A stretch of 7,784 nt of DNA from an uncultured Collinsella sp. (GCA_900547835.1 URIJ01000100.1:1-7784), one strand, 5' to 3'. Shown: positions 1 through 6,651, numbered from the stretch's first letter. Numbers and translations: made by a program. The notes: generated by a model not told the origin, from the sequence alone.

Positions 1-2
1 CC

Positions 3-251
3 ATGCATGACGTCGGAATGAACATGAGCCAGCTTGCCATGAGCGTCAAGCAGGTCGACGACACCATTGAGCTCGCTCACGAGTGGAGCCATCAGCTGCT
101 GCATGCGACCGAGAACTTTGATATGGAGCGCATTGGCGCCAAGCTCGAGGCCGCCATGGCGGCGCTCCACGAGGCGCACGACGCACTCGAGGGCTACGAG
201 GAGGCCATCGAGGCCGACCATAACTCCGTTGGCTCCGTGAAGCTGGTGTAA
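3..251 (+). CDS. Small helical protein of unknown function, coupled to nikR (5' end uncertain)
   Basis: I do not recognise this protein. It is up to 82 residues long, acidic, and reads as almost entirely helical, with Leu/Ala/Glu-rich heptad-like stretches from about residue 20 to 70 that could form a coiled coil or small helical bundle. It has several scattered His residues (for example in the AHEWSH and LLHA stretches) but no Cys, so it is not HypA, and it has no GTPase motifs, so it is not HypB. The true start is unclear: ATG codons lie in frame at 3, 18 and 24, only the one at 24 has a weak purine stretch (GGAA) upstream, and the frame is open to the window edge, so the gene may begin before base 1. 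Its stop is followed after one base by the nikR start, which implies one transcript and translational coupling. A nickel or hydrogenase-related role is suggested only by this position. Confidence 0.6.
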   Translation: MHDVGMNMSQLAMSVKQVDDTIELAHEWSHQLLHATENFDMERIGAKLEAAMAALHEAHDALEGYEEAIEADHNSVGSVKLV

Positions 252-252
252 C

Positions 253-765
253 GTGGCCGAACACGAGCACTGCTGCGGGTACGAGCACGAGCATCCGCAC
301 GGGGCGGACGGTGACGCAGGCTGCCACTGTAGTGGCTCCGGCTCCGAGCTGGTCCGCTTTTCGGTTACCGCACCGGACGACCTGCTGCGCCGTTTTGACG
401 AACAGATCGCGCGCCGCGGCGACGTGGCCAACCGCTCCGAGGCCGTGCGCGACCTGATTCGCGCCTCGATCGCCAAGGAGCAGATGCGCACGCCCGATGA
501 GCATGTTATCGGGTCGCTCACCATGATCTACGACCACCATACCGGCGACCTGACGCGCCGTCTGGACGAAGTGCAGCACGACTACACCGACGAAATCGTA
601 TCGACCATGCACGTGCATCTGGATCACCACAACTGCTTAGAGATTCTGGCGCTCAAGGGTCGCGGCGAGCGCGTCTACGAGCTGGCCGACCGTCTGCTGG
701 GCCTGCGCGGCGTTAAGCACGGCGAGCTCACGTGCGCCGCCACCAAGCAGAGCCTGGGACTGTAG
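253..765 (+). CDS. nikR: NikR-family nickel-responsive transcriptional repressor with His/Cys-rich N-terminal extension
   Basis: This is a nickel-sensing ribbon-helix-helix repressor of 170 residues; E. coli NikR has 133. The DNA-binding domain lies at about residues 32-75 (strand LVRFSVT, then the NRSEAVRDLIR helix). The C-terminal ACT-like metal-binding domain spans about 85-165. All four high-affinity Ni ligands of E. coli NikR have counterparts here: H109 (in VQHD), H120 and H122 (in MHVH), and C128 (in HHNCLEI). The oddity is an extra segment of about 31 residues before the DNA-binding domain, with six His (4, 6, 12, 14, 16, 25) and four Cys (7, 8, 24, 26). The GTG start is supported by its position one base after the upstream stop, by the open frame, and by the lack of a good internal start near residue 32. 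Family members repress nickel uptake genes when nickel is plentiful; its place ahead of hyp genes suggests control of nickel or hydrogenase functions. Targets cannot be read from this window. Confidence 0.93.
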   Translation: MAEHEHCCGYEHEHPHGADGDAGCHCSGSGSELVRFSVTAPDDLLRRFDEQIARRGDVANRSEAVRDLIRASIAKEQMRTPDEHVIGSLTMIYDHHTGDLTRRLDEVQHDYTDEIVSTMHVHLDHHNCLEILALKGRGERVYELADRLLGLRGVKHGELTCAATKQSLGL

Positions 766-795
766 CGCACCTGTCCCTATTTGGTCGGTTTTGAT

Positions 796-801
796 GAGGG
801 G
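796..801 (+). promoter_or_regulatory. Ribosome binding site that sets the hypF start
   Basis: A GAGGGG purine run lies six bases before the ATG at 808. It favours that ATG over the in-frame TTG at 781, which has no such site and would add nine residues that do not belong to the acylphosphatase fold. Confidence 0.75.
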
Positions 802-807
802 TGTCGC

Positions 808-3276
808 ATGCGACATGTGCATATTCATGTAACGGGCATTGTGCAGGGCGTTGGCATGCGGCCGTTTGTGTATCGCGAGGCCATGGCGCATGGCATTTGC
901 GGATGGGTGCTCAACGCGGGCGACGGCGTGCATATCGAGGTGCACGCTCCGGCCGATGCACTCGATGCTTTTGTTGCCGCGCTTTCTGAGCATGCGCCTG
1001 CGGCAGCCCGCGTAGAGTATGTCGAGGTTGTGGACCTGGCAGCCCACGGTTGGGATACCGCCAATGAACAGGGTTTTCGCATCGTAGCATCGCAGGACCA
1101 GACCGCGCACACGACGCTTGTCTCGCCCGATATCGCCACCTGCAACGATTGCTTGCGCGAATTGTTCGATCCCGCCGACCGACGCTATCACTACCCCTTT
1201 ATCAACTGCACTAACTGCGGGCCACGCTTTACCATCATCCGATCGTTGCCTTATGACCGAGCGGCCACGTCGATGGATTGTTTTCCCATGTGTCCCAGGT
1301 GTGCCGCGGAGTATGCCGACCCACTCGACCGGCGTTTTCACGCGCAGCCCGATGCCTGCTTTGATTGCGGGCCGCATATCATGTGGCGCGAAGCGAGCGT
1401 GGGCGATGAGCCGGGCGAAGCCGCCGCGTTGCCGGCCGTCGGCACCACGCGCGAGACCAGCGACGCCATTATCGACCGCTGTGTTGAGCTGCTGGCCGGT
1501 GGCGGTATCGTCGCCATCAAGGGTCTGGGCGGATTTCACTTGGCATGCGACGCCTCCAACGAGCAGGCGGTAGCCGAGCTTCGCCGCTGCAAACGCCGCA
1601 GCAACAAACCGCTTGCCGTTATGGTACGCGACCTTGCCGACGCTGAACGCCTGTGCCATGTCAACGACGTTGCACGCGGCTTGCTGGCCGGCAGCATTCG
1701 CCCCATTGTGCTGCTGCGCCGACGTGCTGCTTGCGAGAGCGGCGGCTCCCCCGACGCCCTCGCGCTCGCGCCGTCCGTCGCGCACGACCTTCCAGAGCTC
1801 GGTGTTATGCTCCCCTACACCCCGCTTCAGCATCTGTTGCTTGCCGCGGCAGAAGCCCGCGGTATGCACGCGCTCGTCATGACCAGCGGAAACCTGAGCG
1901 AAGAGCCCATCGAGACCGATGACGATCTTGCCTGGGAGCGCCTCGTTGCCGCCGGCATTGCCGACGCGCTGCTCGGCAACGATCGAGCGATTCTCTCGCG
2001 CTATGACGATTCCGTGGTGCGCGTGGTCGACGGCGCCGTTATGCCCGTTCGCCGCGCTCGCGGATATGCACCCCAGCCGCTGCCGTTGCCGGCGCTCGAC
2101 GGCGCTCCGTCCTGCGTACTCGCCTGCGGGCCGCAACAAAAGGCCACGATTACGCTCACGCGTGAAGGGACGAACGGCGAGGCAACCTGTTTTGTGTCGC
2201 AGCATATCGGCGATGTTGAAAACGGCGAGACCTTCGATGCCTGGAACGCCGCGCGCACGCGCTTGGAAGATCTCTTTGACTTGGCGCCCGCCGCCTTGGC
2301 CTGCGATTTGCACCCCAGCTATCTATCGAGCCAGTGGGCGCGCGAGCAGGCACGGGAGCACAATCTGCCGCTCGTCGAGGTGCAGCACCATCATGCGCAT
2401 ATCGCGAGCGTAATGGCTGAGGCTATCGCCGCGGGCCAGCTTACAACCGACGCGCGCGTCCTTGGCATCGCCTTTGACGGCACCGGCGCCGGCACCGATG
2501 GGACCATTTGGGGCGGCGAGTTTCTTGTTGCCGGCCTTGGCGGCTTTGAGCGCGCCGCGCATTTGCTCACCTGGGCGCTCCCCGGCGGGGCGGCCTCCGT
2601 GCGCGACGCCCGCCGCAACGCCTTTGCCCTGCTCAGTGAGCTCGGTCTGCTCGAGCACCCAGGCGCCGCTCGGCTTTTGGACAGCCTCGACGAGCAAACG
2701 CGCAGCGTGACAGCCACCATGATCGAGCGCGGCATCAACAGCCCGCGTACCAGCAGCATGGGGCGTCTCTTTGATGCCGCGGCAGCAATTCTGGGCATCT
2801 GCGACAAGGCAACCTACGAGGGCGAACCCGCCATAGAACTCGAAGCCGCCGCCTGGCGCGCGCTCAGCAGTGAAAGTGCCTGCCTCACCGGCAATATAGC
2901 CGGCTTTTCCGTAACCGAATCATCCCGTCCGGACGCCCGCCATGTTCTAAACTCCAGATCGCTTATTGAGGCGCTTTTGGAGGGAATCAGGGCCGGCGCT
3001 GCGGCCTACAGGCTCGCGCTCGATTTCCATATCGCCATCGCGCGCTCTTCGGCACGAATCGCACGCGAAATCTGCGCGCGCGAAAGCATCGATACCGTCG
3101 CGCTCTCGGGCGGCGTGTTCATGAACCGACTTTTGCTTCAGCTCCTTACCCACGAACTCAAAGACGCCGGTCTTGCCGTCTTGGTCCCCCACTCCGCGCC
3201 CGTCAACGACGGCTGCATCGCCTACGGTCAGGCCGCCATCGCTCGCGCTCGCCTCGCGCAGACAGCATCGCGATAG
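808..3276 (+). CDS. hypF: Carbamoyltransferase HypF, [NiFe]-hydrogenase maturation
   Basis: HypF converts carbamoyl phosphate and ATP to carbamoyl-adenylate and moves the carbamoyl group to the C-terminal Cys of HypE, the first step in making the cyanide ligands of the hydrogenase iron. All domains are visible in this 822-residue cytoplasmic protein. The acylphosphatase-like domain spans about 1-92, with catalytic R18 (VQGVGMRPF) and N36 (VLNAGDG). Two Cys4 zinc fingers use C112/C115/C134/C137 and C162/C165/C184/C187, with the same spacing as E. coli HypF. A YrdC-like domain runs from about 220 to 420 (AIKGLGGFHLACDA, KPLAVMV, TSGNLSEEP). The Kae1-like domain follows, with the HHHAH metal motif at 527-531, FDGTGAGTDG from 556 and SGGVFMN from 767. 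It is longer than E. coli HypF (about 750) through small insertions near 195-215 and 305-330. Where E. coli has LKNT at the start of the Kae1-like domain, this protein reads QKAT (444-447). No clear promoter lies in the 42 bases after nikR, so cotranscription with nikR is likely. Confidence 0.97.
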   Translation: MRHVHIHVTGIVQGVGMRPFVYREAMAHGICGWVLNAGDGVHIEVHAPADALDAFVAALSEHAPAAARVEYVEVVDLAAHGWDTANEQGFRIVASQDQTAHTTLVSPDIATCNDCLRELFDPADRRYHYPFINCTNCGPRFTIIRSLPYDRAATSMDCFPMCPRCAAEYADPLDRRFHAQPDACFDCGPHIMWREASVGDEPGEAAALPAVGTTRETSDAIIDRCVELLAGGGIVAIKGLGGFHLACDASNEQAVAELRRCKRRSNKPLAVMVRDLADAERLCHVNDVARGLLAGSIRPIVLLRRRAACESGGSPDALALAPSVAHDLPELGVMLPYTPLQHLLLAAAEARGMHALVMTSGNLSEEPIETDDDLAWERLVAAGIADALLGNDRAILSRYDDSVVRVVDGAVMPVRRARGYAPQPLPLPALDGAPSCVLACGPQQKATITLTREGTNGEATCFVSQHIGDVENGETFDAWNAARTRLEDLFDLAPAALACDLHPSYLSSQWAREQAREHNLPLVEVQHHHAHIASVMAEAIAAGQLTTDARVLGIAFDGTGAGTDGTIWGGEFLVAGLGGFERAAHLLTWALPGGAASVRDARRNAFALLSELGLLEHPGAARLLDSLDEQTRSVTATMIERGINSPRTSSMGRLFDAAAAILGICDKATYEGEPAIELEAAAWRALSSESACLTGNIAGFSVTESSRPDARHVLNSRSLIEALLEGIRAGAAAYRLALDFHIAIARSSARIAREICARESIDTVALSGGVFMNRLLLQLLTHELKDAGLAVLVPHSAPVNDGCIAYGQAAIARARLAQTASR

Positions 3277-3322
3277 GCGTTTTGCCAGCCTGCGCGCCGC
3301 CGTCTCACAGGTGTAACGCGTT

Positions 3323-3375
3323 TGCTCGTGACTTCCGCGAGCGCTACCATCAACTGATGGGTAATTAGGCGCCTA
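3323..3375. promoter_or_regulatory. Cluster of three dyad symmetries before hypC, candidate operator or promoter region
   Basis: The 130-bp gap between hypF and hypC holds three inverted repeats in a row. First is GCTCGT/GCGAGC (3324-3329 with 3337-3342, 7-base loop, one T.G pair). Second is CCATCA-AC-TGATGG (3347-3360). Third is the perfect 10-bp palindrome TAGGCGCCTA (3366-3375), immediately followed by the hypC leader. None has a T-tract, so they do not look like intrinsic terminators. Spacing and position fit protein-binding sites controlling a hypC-D-E promoter, but I see no convincing -35/-10 pair. The E. coli NikR operator pattern (GTATGA, 16 bases, TCATAC) is absent. Confidence 0.4.
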
Positions 3376-3392
3376 TCCAGCGCAAAACGTAT

Positions 3393-3400
3393 AAAAGGGG
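3393..3400 (+). promoter_or_regulatory. Ribosome binding site of hypC
   Basis: The purine run AAAAGGGG ends six bases before the hypC ATG. It overlaps a TATAAA string (3390-3395) that is therefore too close to the start to be a useful -10 element. Confidence 0.75.
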
Positions 3401-3406
3401 AACATT

Positions 3407-3667
3407 ATGTGCCTTGCCGTTCCCGGTAAAGTGGTCAAACGCGACGACGACCTTAAGGCGACCGTCGACATGATGGGCATCGAGCGCCCCGTTTCGCTGC
3501 GCCTCGTGCCGACGGCACAGGTAGGCGACTATATTCTCGTGCACGCCGGCTTTGGCATTCAGATTGTCGACGAGCAGGAGGCCCAAGAGACACTCGAGCT
3601 CGTCAATACCATGACCGAGCTGGCCGAAGAGGACCAGCTCGCCACCAGCCCGGCCGAGGCATACTAG
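3407..3667 (+). CDS. hypC: Hydrogenase maturation chaperone HypC/HybG/HupF family
   Basis: HypC is a small chaperone that, with HypD, carries the iron while its CN and CO ligands are attached, then delivers it to the large subunit precursor. This 86-residue protein begins MCLAVPGKVV, the family signature; Cys2, exposed after Met removal, is the essential residue. The rest reads as the expected small beta-barrel (about 15-60: TVDMMGIERPVSLRLV, VGDYILVHAGFGIQ) followed by an acidic helix (about 60-80). Length is typical of the family. Its TAG stop shares one base with the GTG start of hypD, so the two partner proteins are translationally coupled. It is preceded by its own strong ribosome binding site and a structured gap, so it may also be transcribed separately from hypF. 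Confidence 0.97.
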   Translation: MCLAVPGKVVKRDDDLKATVDMMGIERPVSLRLVPTAQVGDYILVHAGFGIQIVDEQEAQETLELVNTMTELAEEDQLATSPAEAY

Positions 3668-4779
3668 TGGCGGCGGCGCAGCCGGTTCGCTCCGGTATCG
3701 ACTTTTCGGCATTTCGCGACCCCAAACCGGCTCGCGAGCTCATCAATCGTATTCATGAGCTTGTCGGCAACCGCAGCATCAACCTTATGGAAGTCTGCGG
3801 TACGCATACCGTGAGCATTGGCCGCTATGGCTTTCGCTCCATTATGCCGACGGGACTCAAACTGTTAAGCGGCCCGGGGTGCCCCGTTTGCGTCACCGCC
3901 AACCGCGACATCGATCACGCAATCGCGCTTTCCAACATGGACGGCGCCATCATCACCACCTTTGGCGACATGATGCGCGTGCCCGGATCGTCCACCTCGC
4001 TTGCCGCGCAAAAGGCGGCGGGGCGCGACATCCGCATCGTCTACTCTCCGCTCGACGCACTCGACATTGCCGAGCAAAATCCCGAACGCCCGGTCATTTT
4101 TATGGGCGTCGGCTTTGAGACCACAACGCCCACCATTGCCGCCGCTATCCTGGAGGCCGACGCGCGCGGGCTCCAGAACTTCTCGGTCTACTGTGCTCAC
4201 AAGACCACGCCGCCGGCTCTGCGTACGATCTCCAACGACCCCGAGACGACCATCGACGGCTTTATCCTTCCTGGTCACGTCGCTACCATCACGGGCTTGG
4301 CGCCCTTTAGCTTTTTGGTCGACGAGTTCGATACCCCGGGCGTGGTCACGGGATTTGAGCCGGTCGATATTCTGCAGGGCATCTGCATGCTGGTCCAGAT
4401 GATTGTCGAGCACAGGCCCGCAATCGACAACGCCTACCGCCGTGGCGTCAATGCGGACGGCAATCCCGTAGCGCGCCATCTGGTCGAGCAGGTATTTGAG
4501 CCGTGCGACACCACGTGGCGCGGGCTGGGACCGATTGCCAACTCGGGTCTTTCCATCCGACCCGAATTCGCGCGCTTTGATGCCGGCGCCCGCTTTGACG
4601 TGCCCATTGAGCCGACGGTCGAGCCGCGCGGGTGCCGCTGCGGCGACGTGCTGCGCGGTGCCATCACGCCGAGCAGCTGCCCGCTGTTCGGCCACGCATG
4701 TACGCCCGAACACCCCGTCGGCCCCTGCATGGTGAGCTCCGAAGGCAGCTGCGCGGCGTACTTTAGATACCGCGACTAA
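3667..4779 (+). CDS. hypD: Hydrogenase maturation Fe-S scaffold protein HypD
   Basis: HypD is the iron-sulfur scaffold on which Fe(CN)2CO is built, working in complex with HypC and receiving cyanide from HypE. The 370 residues match the family length (E. coli HypD 373). Key motifs are present: MEVCGTHT with C44, GPGCPVCV with C72 and C75, TFGDMMRVPG (about 98-107), GVGFETTTPT (about 147-156), LPGHVATITG (201-210) and GFEPVDILQG (229-238). The C-terminal Cys-rich part contains C323, C325, C338, C345, C354 and C362, which includes the [4Fe-4S] ligands, in the contexts CRCGDVL, SSCPLFGHAC and SSEGSCAAY. The start is GTG at 3667, overlapping the hypC stop by one base; no ATG is nearby and the family N terminus begins about here. 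A 48-base gap separates it from hypE. Confidence 0.97.
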   Translation: MAAAQPVRSGIDFSAFRDPKPARELINRIHELVGNRSINLMEVCGTHTVSIGRYGFRSIMPTGLKLLSGPGCPVCVTANRDIDHAIALSNMDGAIITTFGDMMRVPGSSTSLAAQKAAGRDIRIVYSPLDALDIAEQNPERPVIFMGVGFETTTPTIAAAILEADARGLQNFSVYCAHKTTPPALRTISNDPETTIDGFILPGHVATITGLAPFSFLVDEFDTPGVVTGFEPVDILQGICMLVQMIVEHRPAIDNAYRRGVNADGNPVARHLVEQVFEPCDTTWRGLGPIANSGLSIRPEFARFDAGARFDVPIEPTVEPRGCRCGDVLRGAITPSSCPLFGHACTPEHPVGPCMVSSEGSCAAYFRYRD

Positions 4780-4827
4780 CCCGGACGCACCCGCACGCTG
4801 ACACCACCCACGATTGGAGTTTTCGAT

Positions 4828-5862
4828 ATGTCCCGTACTGCCACCGATAGCACCGTCCTGTTGGGCCACGGCTCTGGCGGTCAGATGATGAAACGCATCA
4901 TCGATGAGGTCTTTTTGGATGCCTTTGGGTCGCCCGAGCTGCTCGAGGGCAACGACGCCGGCGTCGCCGCGCTGCCCGCGAGCGGGCGCATCGCCATGTC
5001 GACCGACAGCTTTGTAGTCTCGCCGCAGTTCTTCCCCGGTGGCAACATCGGCCGCCTTGCCGTGTGCGGAACCGTCAACGACGTCGCGACCTCGGGCGCC
5101 AACGTGCGCTACCTGTCGTGCGGCTTTATCCTCGAAGAGGGCTATCCCATGGATAAGCTCCGCCAGATTGTGCAGACGATGGCCGAGGCGGCGCATGAGG
5201 CGGGCGTGTCCATAATCACGGGCGACACCAAGGTGGTCGAGCGCGGCGGGGCCGACGGCGTCTATATCAATACCGCCGGCGTGGGCGAGGTTCCCACGGG
5301 CGTGGCGCTCAGCGGCGCCAACTGCCGCCCCGGCGATGTCATCCTGGTCTCGGGTACGCTGGGCGACCACGGCATCGCCATCATGAGCCAACGCGAGGGC
5401 CTGGCGTTTTCGAGCACGATCGAAAGCGATGCCGCGCCGCTCAACCACCTGATTGCCGACGTTCTGGCCGCAGCGCCCGGCACGCGTTGCTTTCGCGACC
5501 CCACGCGCGGTGGCCTAGCGTCCACACTCAACGAGTTTGCCCAGGCCAGCAATGTTGCCATGGAGGTCGACGAGGATGCCGTGCCCGTGCGTCCCGACGT
5601 GCAGGCTGCCTGCGAGATGCTCGGCTACGATGTGCTGCAGGTGGCAAACGAGGGGAAGATGGTTGCCGTCGTGCCGGCCGAGCAAGCCGATGCGGCTCTA
5701 GCCGCCATGCGTTCCGCCCGCTACGGCGAGAACGCCGCGATTATCGGCCGCGTGGTGCCGCTTGGATCGAGCGCTCGACCCGCCGTGCGCGTGCGCACCG
5801 GCTGGGGATCGACTCGCATCCTCGACATGCTCGTAGGAGAGCAGCTGCCGAGAATTTGCTAA
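4828..5862 (+). CDS. hypE: Hydrogenase maturation dehydratase HypE (carbamoyl to cyanide)
   Basis: HypE takes the carbamoyl group from HypF on its C-terminal Cys and dehydrates it, using ATP, to a thiocyanate that is passed to the HypC-HypD iron. It belongs to the PurM/ThiL/SelD ATP-binding fold. The 344 residues show the expected order: GHGSGGQMM (13-21), STDSFVVSPQFFPGGNIG (58-75), GTVNDVATSGA (81-91), YLSCGFILEEG (95-105), ITGDTKVVERG (130-140), VSGTLGDHG, and DPTRGGLASTLNEFA in the C-terminal half. It ends in PRIC, so the required terminal Cys (C344) is in place. The ATG has a GGAG site (4816-4819) eight bases upstream. It closes the hyp cluster; a hairpin followed by TTTT lies 53 bases downstream. 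Confidence 0.97.
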   Translation: MSRTATDSTVLLGHGSGGQMMKRIIDEVFLDAFGSPELLEGNDAGVAALPASGRIAMSTDSFVVSPQFFPGGNIGRLAVCGTVNDVATSGANVRYLSCGFILEEGYPMDKLRQIVQTMAEAAHEAGVSIITGDTKVVERGGADGVYINTAGVGEVPTGVALSGANCRPGDVILVSGTLGDHGIAIMSQREGLAFSSTIESDAAPLNHLIADVLAAAPGTRCFRDPTRGGLASTLNEFAQASNVAMEVDEDAVPVRPDVQAACEMLGYDVLQVANEGKMVAVVPAEQADAALAAMRSARYGENAAIIGRVVPLGSSARPAVRVRTGWGSTRILDMLVGEQLPRIC

Positions 5863-5885
5863 CAACAAAGGCTCAGGGCTATTAA
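5856..5885 (+). promoter_or_regulatory. Weak candidate promoter for the phosphatase gene
   Basis: TTGCTA (5856-5861) and TATTAA (5880-5885) are 18 bases apart, each matching four of six positions of the sigma-70 consensus. The -35 element overlaps the end of hypE. A transcript starting near 5892 would carry the inverted repeats of 5897-5947 in its leader. This is a consensus match only. Confidence 0.25.
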
Positions 5886-5896
5886 AGATATTCAGA

Positions 5897-5947
5897 TTCC
5901 AAACATGCCCGGCACGCATGCCCAGTATCATGGGGTGCGTTTTGGAA
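5897..5947 (+). terminator. Nested inverted repeats after hypE; candidate intrinsic terminator or structured leader
   Basis: The inner hairpin pairs CGCAT (5915-5919) with GTGCG (5935-5939) and CCC (5921-5923) with GGG (5932-5934), with a bulged G at 5920 and an 8-base loop. It is followed directly by TTTT (5940-5943), as in a short intrinsic terminator for the hyp transcript. An outer pair, TTCCAAA (5897-5903) and TTTGGAA (5941-5947), encloses it and uses three of the four Ts. The arm CATGCCC occurs twice (5904-5910 and 5917-5923). I cannot tell whether it ends the hyp transcript, acts in the leader of the next gene, or both. Confidence 0.4.
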
Positions 5948-5956
5948 CCCAATGAC

Positions 5957-5961
5957 GGGAG
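5957..5961 (+). promoter_or_regulatory. Ribosome binding site that sets the phosphatase start
   Basis: GGGAG sits five bases before the ATG at 5967. The alternative in-frame ATG at 5952 lies before this site and has only a poor GGAA upstream, so 5967 is preferred. Confidence 0.65.
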
Positions 5962-5966
5962 CTTTC

Positions 5967-6635
5967 ATGGCAGCAGCTTTTTCCCATGTGATTTTTGATC
6001 TGGACGGCACCATCCTCAACACGCTCGAAGACCTGGCGGCCGCCGGCAACCATACCTGCGAGACGCACGGCTGGCCTACGTTTGCCGTCGACGAGTACCG
6101 CTACAAGGTGGGAAACGGCATGCTCAAGCTGGTTGAGCGCTTTATGCCTGCCGAGTATGCGGGCGACAGCCGTATGTTTGAGCAGACGCTTGCCGAGTTT
6201 AGGGCTTACTACGGCGAGCACAAGGAGGACCACACCGCCCCCTATGCCGGCACGATCGAGATGCTCGACCGCCTGCGCGCCGCGGGTGTGCAGCTTGCCG
6301 TGCTCACTAACAAGGACCACGTCTCGGCGGCTCCGCTTATCGAAAAGTGTTTTGGTTCCGAGCGCTTTGCGCTGGTACAGGGCCGTGTCGATGCGTTTCC
6401 GCCCAAGCCCGAAGCACCCGTCACGCTGCATGTGATGGAGGAGCTGGGCGCCAATCCGGCAACCACGCTCTATGTGGGCGATTCCAATGTCGATATCCTG
6501 ACCGGCCACAACGCCGGCCTTAAGAGCGCGGGCGTCAGCTGGGGCTTCCGCGGCCGCGCAGAGCTGGAAGCCGCCGACGCCGACTACGTGGTGGACACCC
6601 AGGCAGAGCTCACGGCGCTGGTACTGGGCGAGTAG
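5967..6635 (+). CDS. HAD-superfamily hydrolase, phosphoglycolate phosphatase-like
   Basis: This is a soluble Mg-dependent phosphatase of HAD subfamily I, 222 residues, with a helical cap after motif I. All four catalytic motifs are present: nucleophile D11 and D13 in FDLDGT, T114 in VLTNK, K147 in PPKPEA, and the metal-binding acids D172 and D176 in GDSNVD. The cap domain lies at about 17-85 (VGNGMLKLVERFMP, FRAYYGEHKEDHTAPYAG). The family includes Gph, which removes phosphate from 2-phosphoglycolate, but many close relatives act on other small phosphoesters, so the substrate cannot be assigned. The gene follows hypE after 104 bases with its own ribosome binding site and a structured gap, so it may be a separate transcription unit; a link to hydrogenase maturation is not evident. 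It converges on the minus-strand lipoprotein gene across a stem-loop. Confidence 0.9.
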   Translation: MAAAFSHVIFDLDGTILNTLEDLAAAGNHTCETHGWPTFAVDEYRYKVGNGMLKLVERFMPAEYAGDSRMFEQTLAEFRAYYGEHKEDHTAPYAGTIEMLDRLRAAGVQLAVLTNKDHVSAAPLIEKCFGSERFALVQGRVDAFPPKPEAPVTLHVMEELGANPATTLYVGDSNVDILTGHNAGLKSAGVSWGFRGRAELEAADADYVVDTQAELTALVLGE

Positions 6636-6651
6636 CGAGCGGCGTCGAGCA

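Noticed and set aside
781..807. Earlier TTG start for hypF
   Set aside because: There is no ribosome binding site before it, while the ATG at 808 has GAGGGG at good spacing and matches the family N terminus.
637..2313. 558-codon open frame on the minus strand across nikR and hypF
   Set aside because: It is antisense to genes with clear family motifs. Its translation is low-complexity, rich in Arg, Gly and Ala without recognisable domains, as expected for a frame opposite GC-rich coding sequence.
3390..3395. TATAAA as a -10 promoter element for hypC
   Set aside because: It overlaps the ribosome binding site and lies 11 bases before the ATG, so a transcript from it would lack that site.
766..3406. 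A NikR operator of the E. coli or H. pylori type before hypF or hypC
   Set aside because: Neither GTATGA-N16-TCATAC nor TATTATT-N11-AATAATA, nor a close variant, was visible in the two gaps by eye.
3865..5448. 527-codon open frame on the minus strand across hypD and hypE
   Set aside because: It spans two intact genes plus their junction on the other strand, has no good ribosome binding site or motif, and is explained by codon bias of the true genes.
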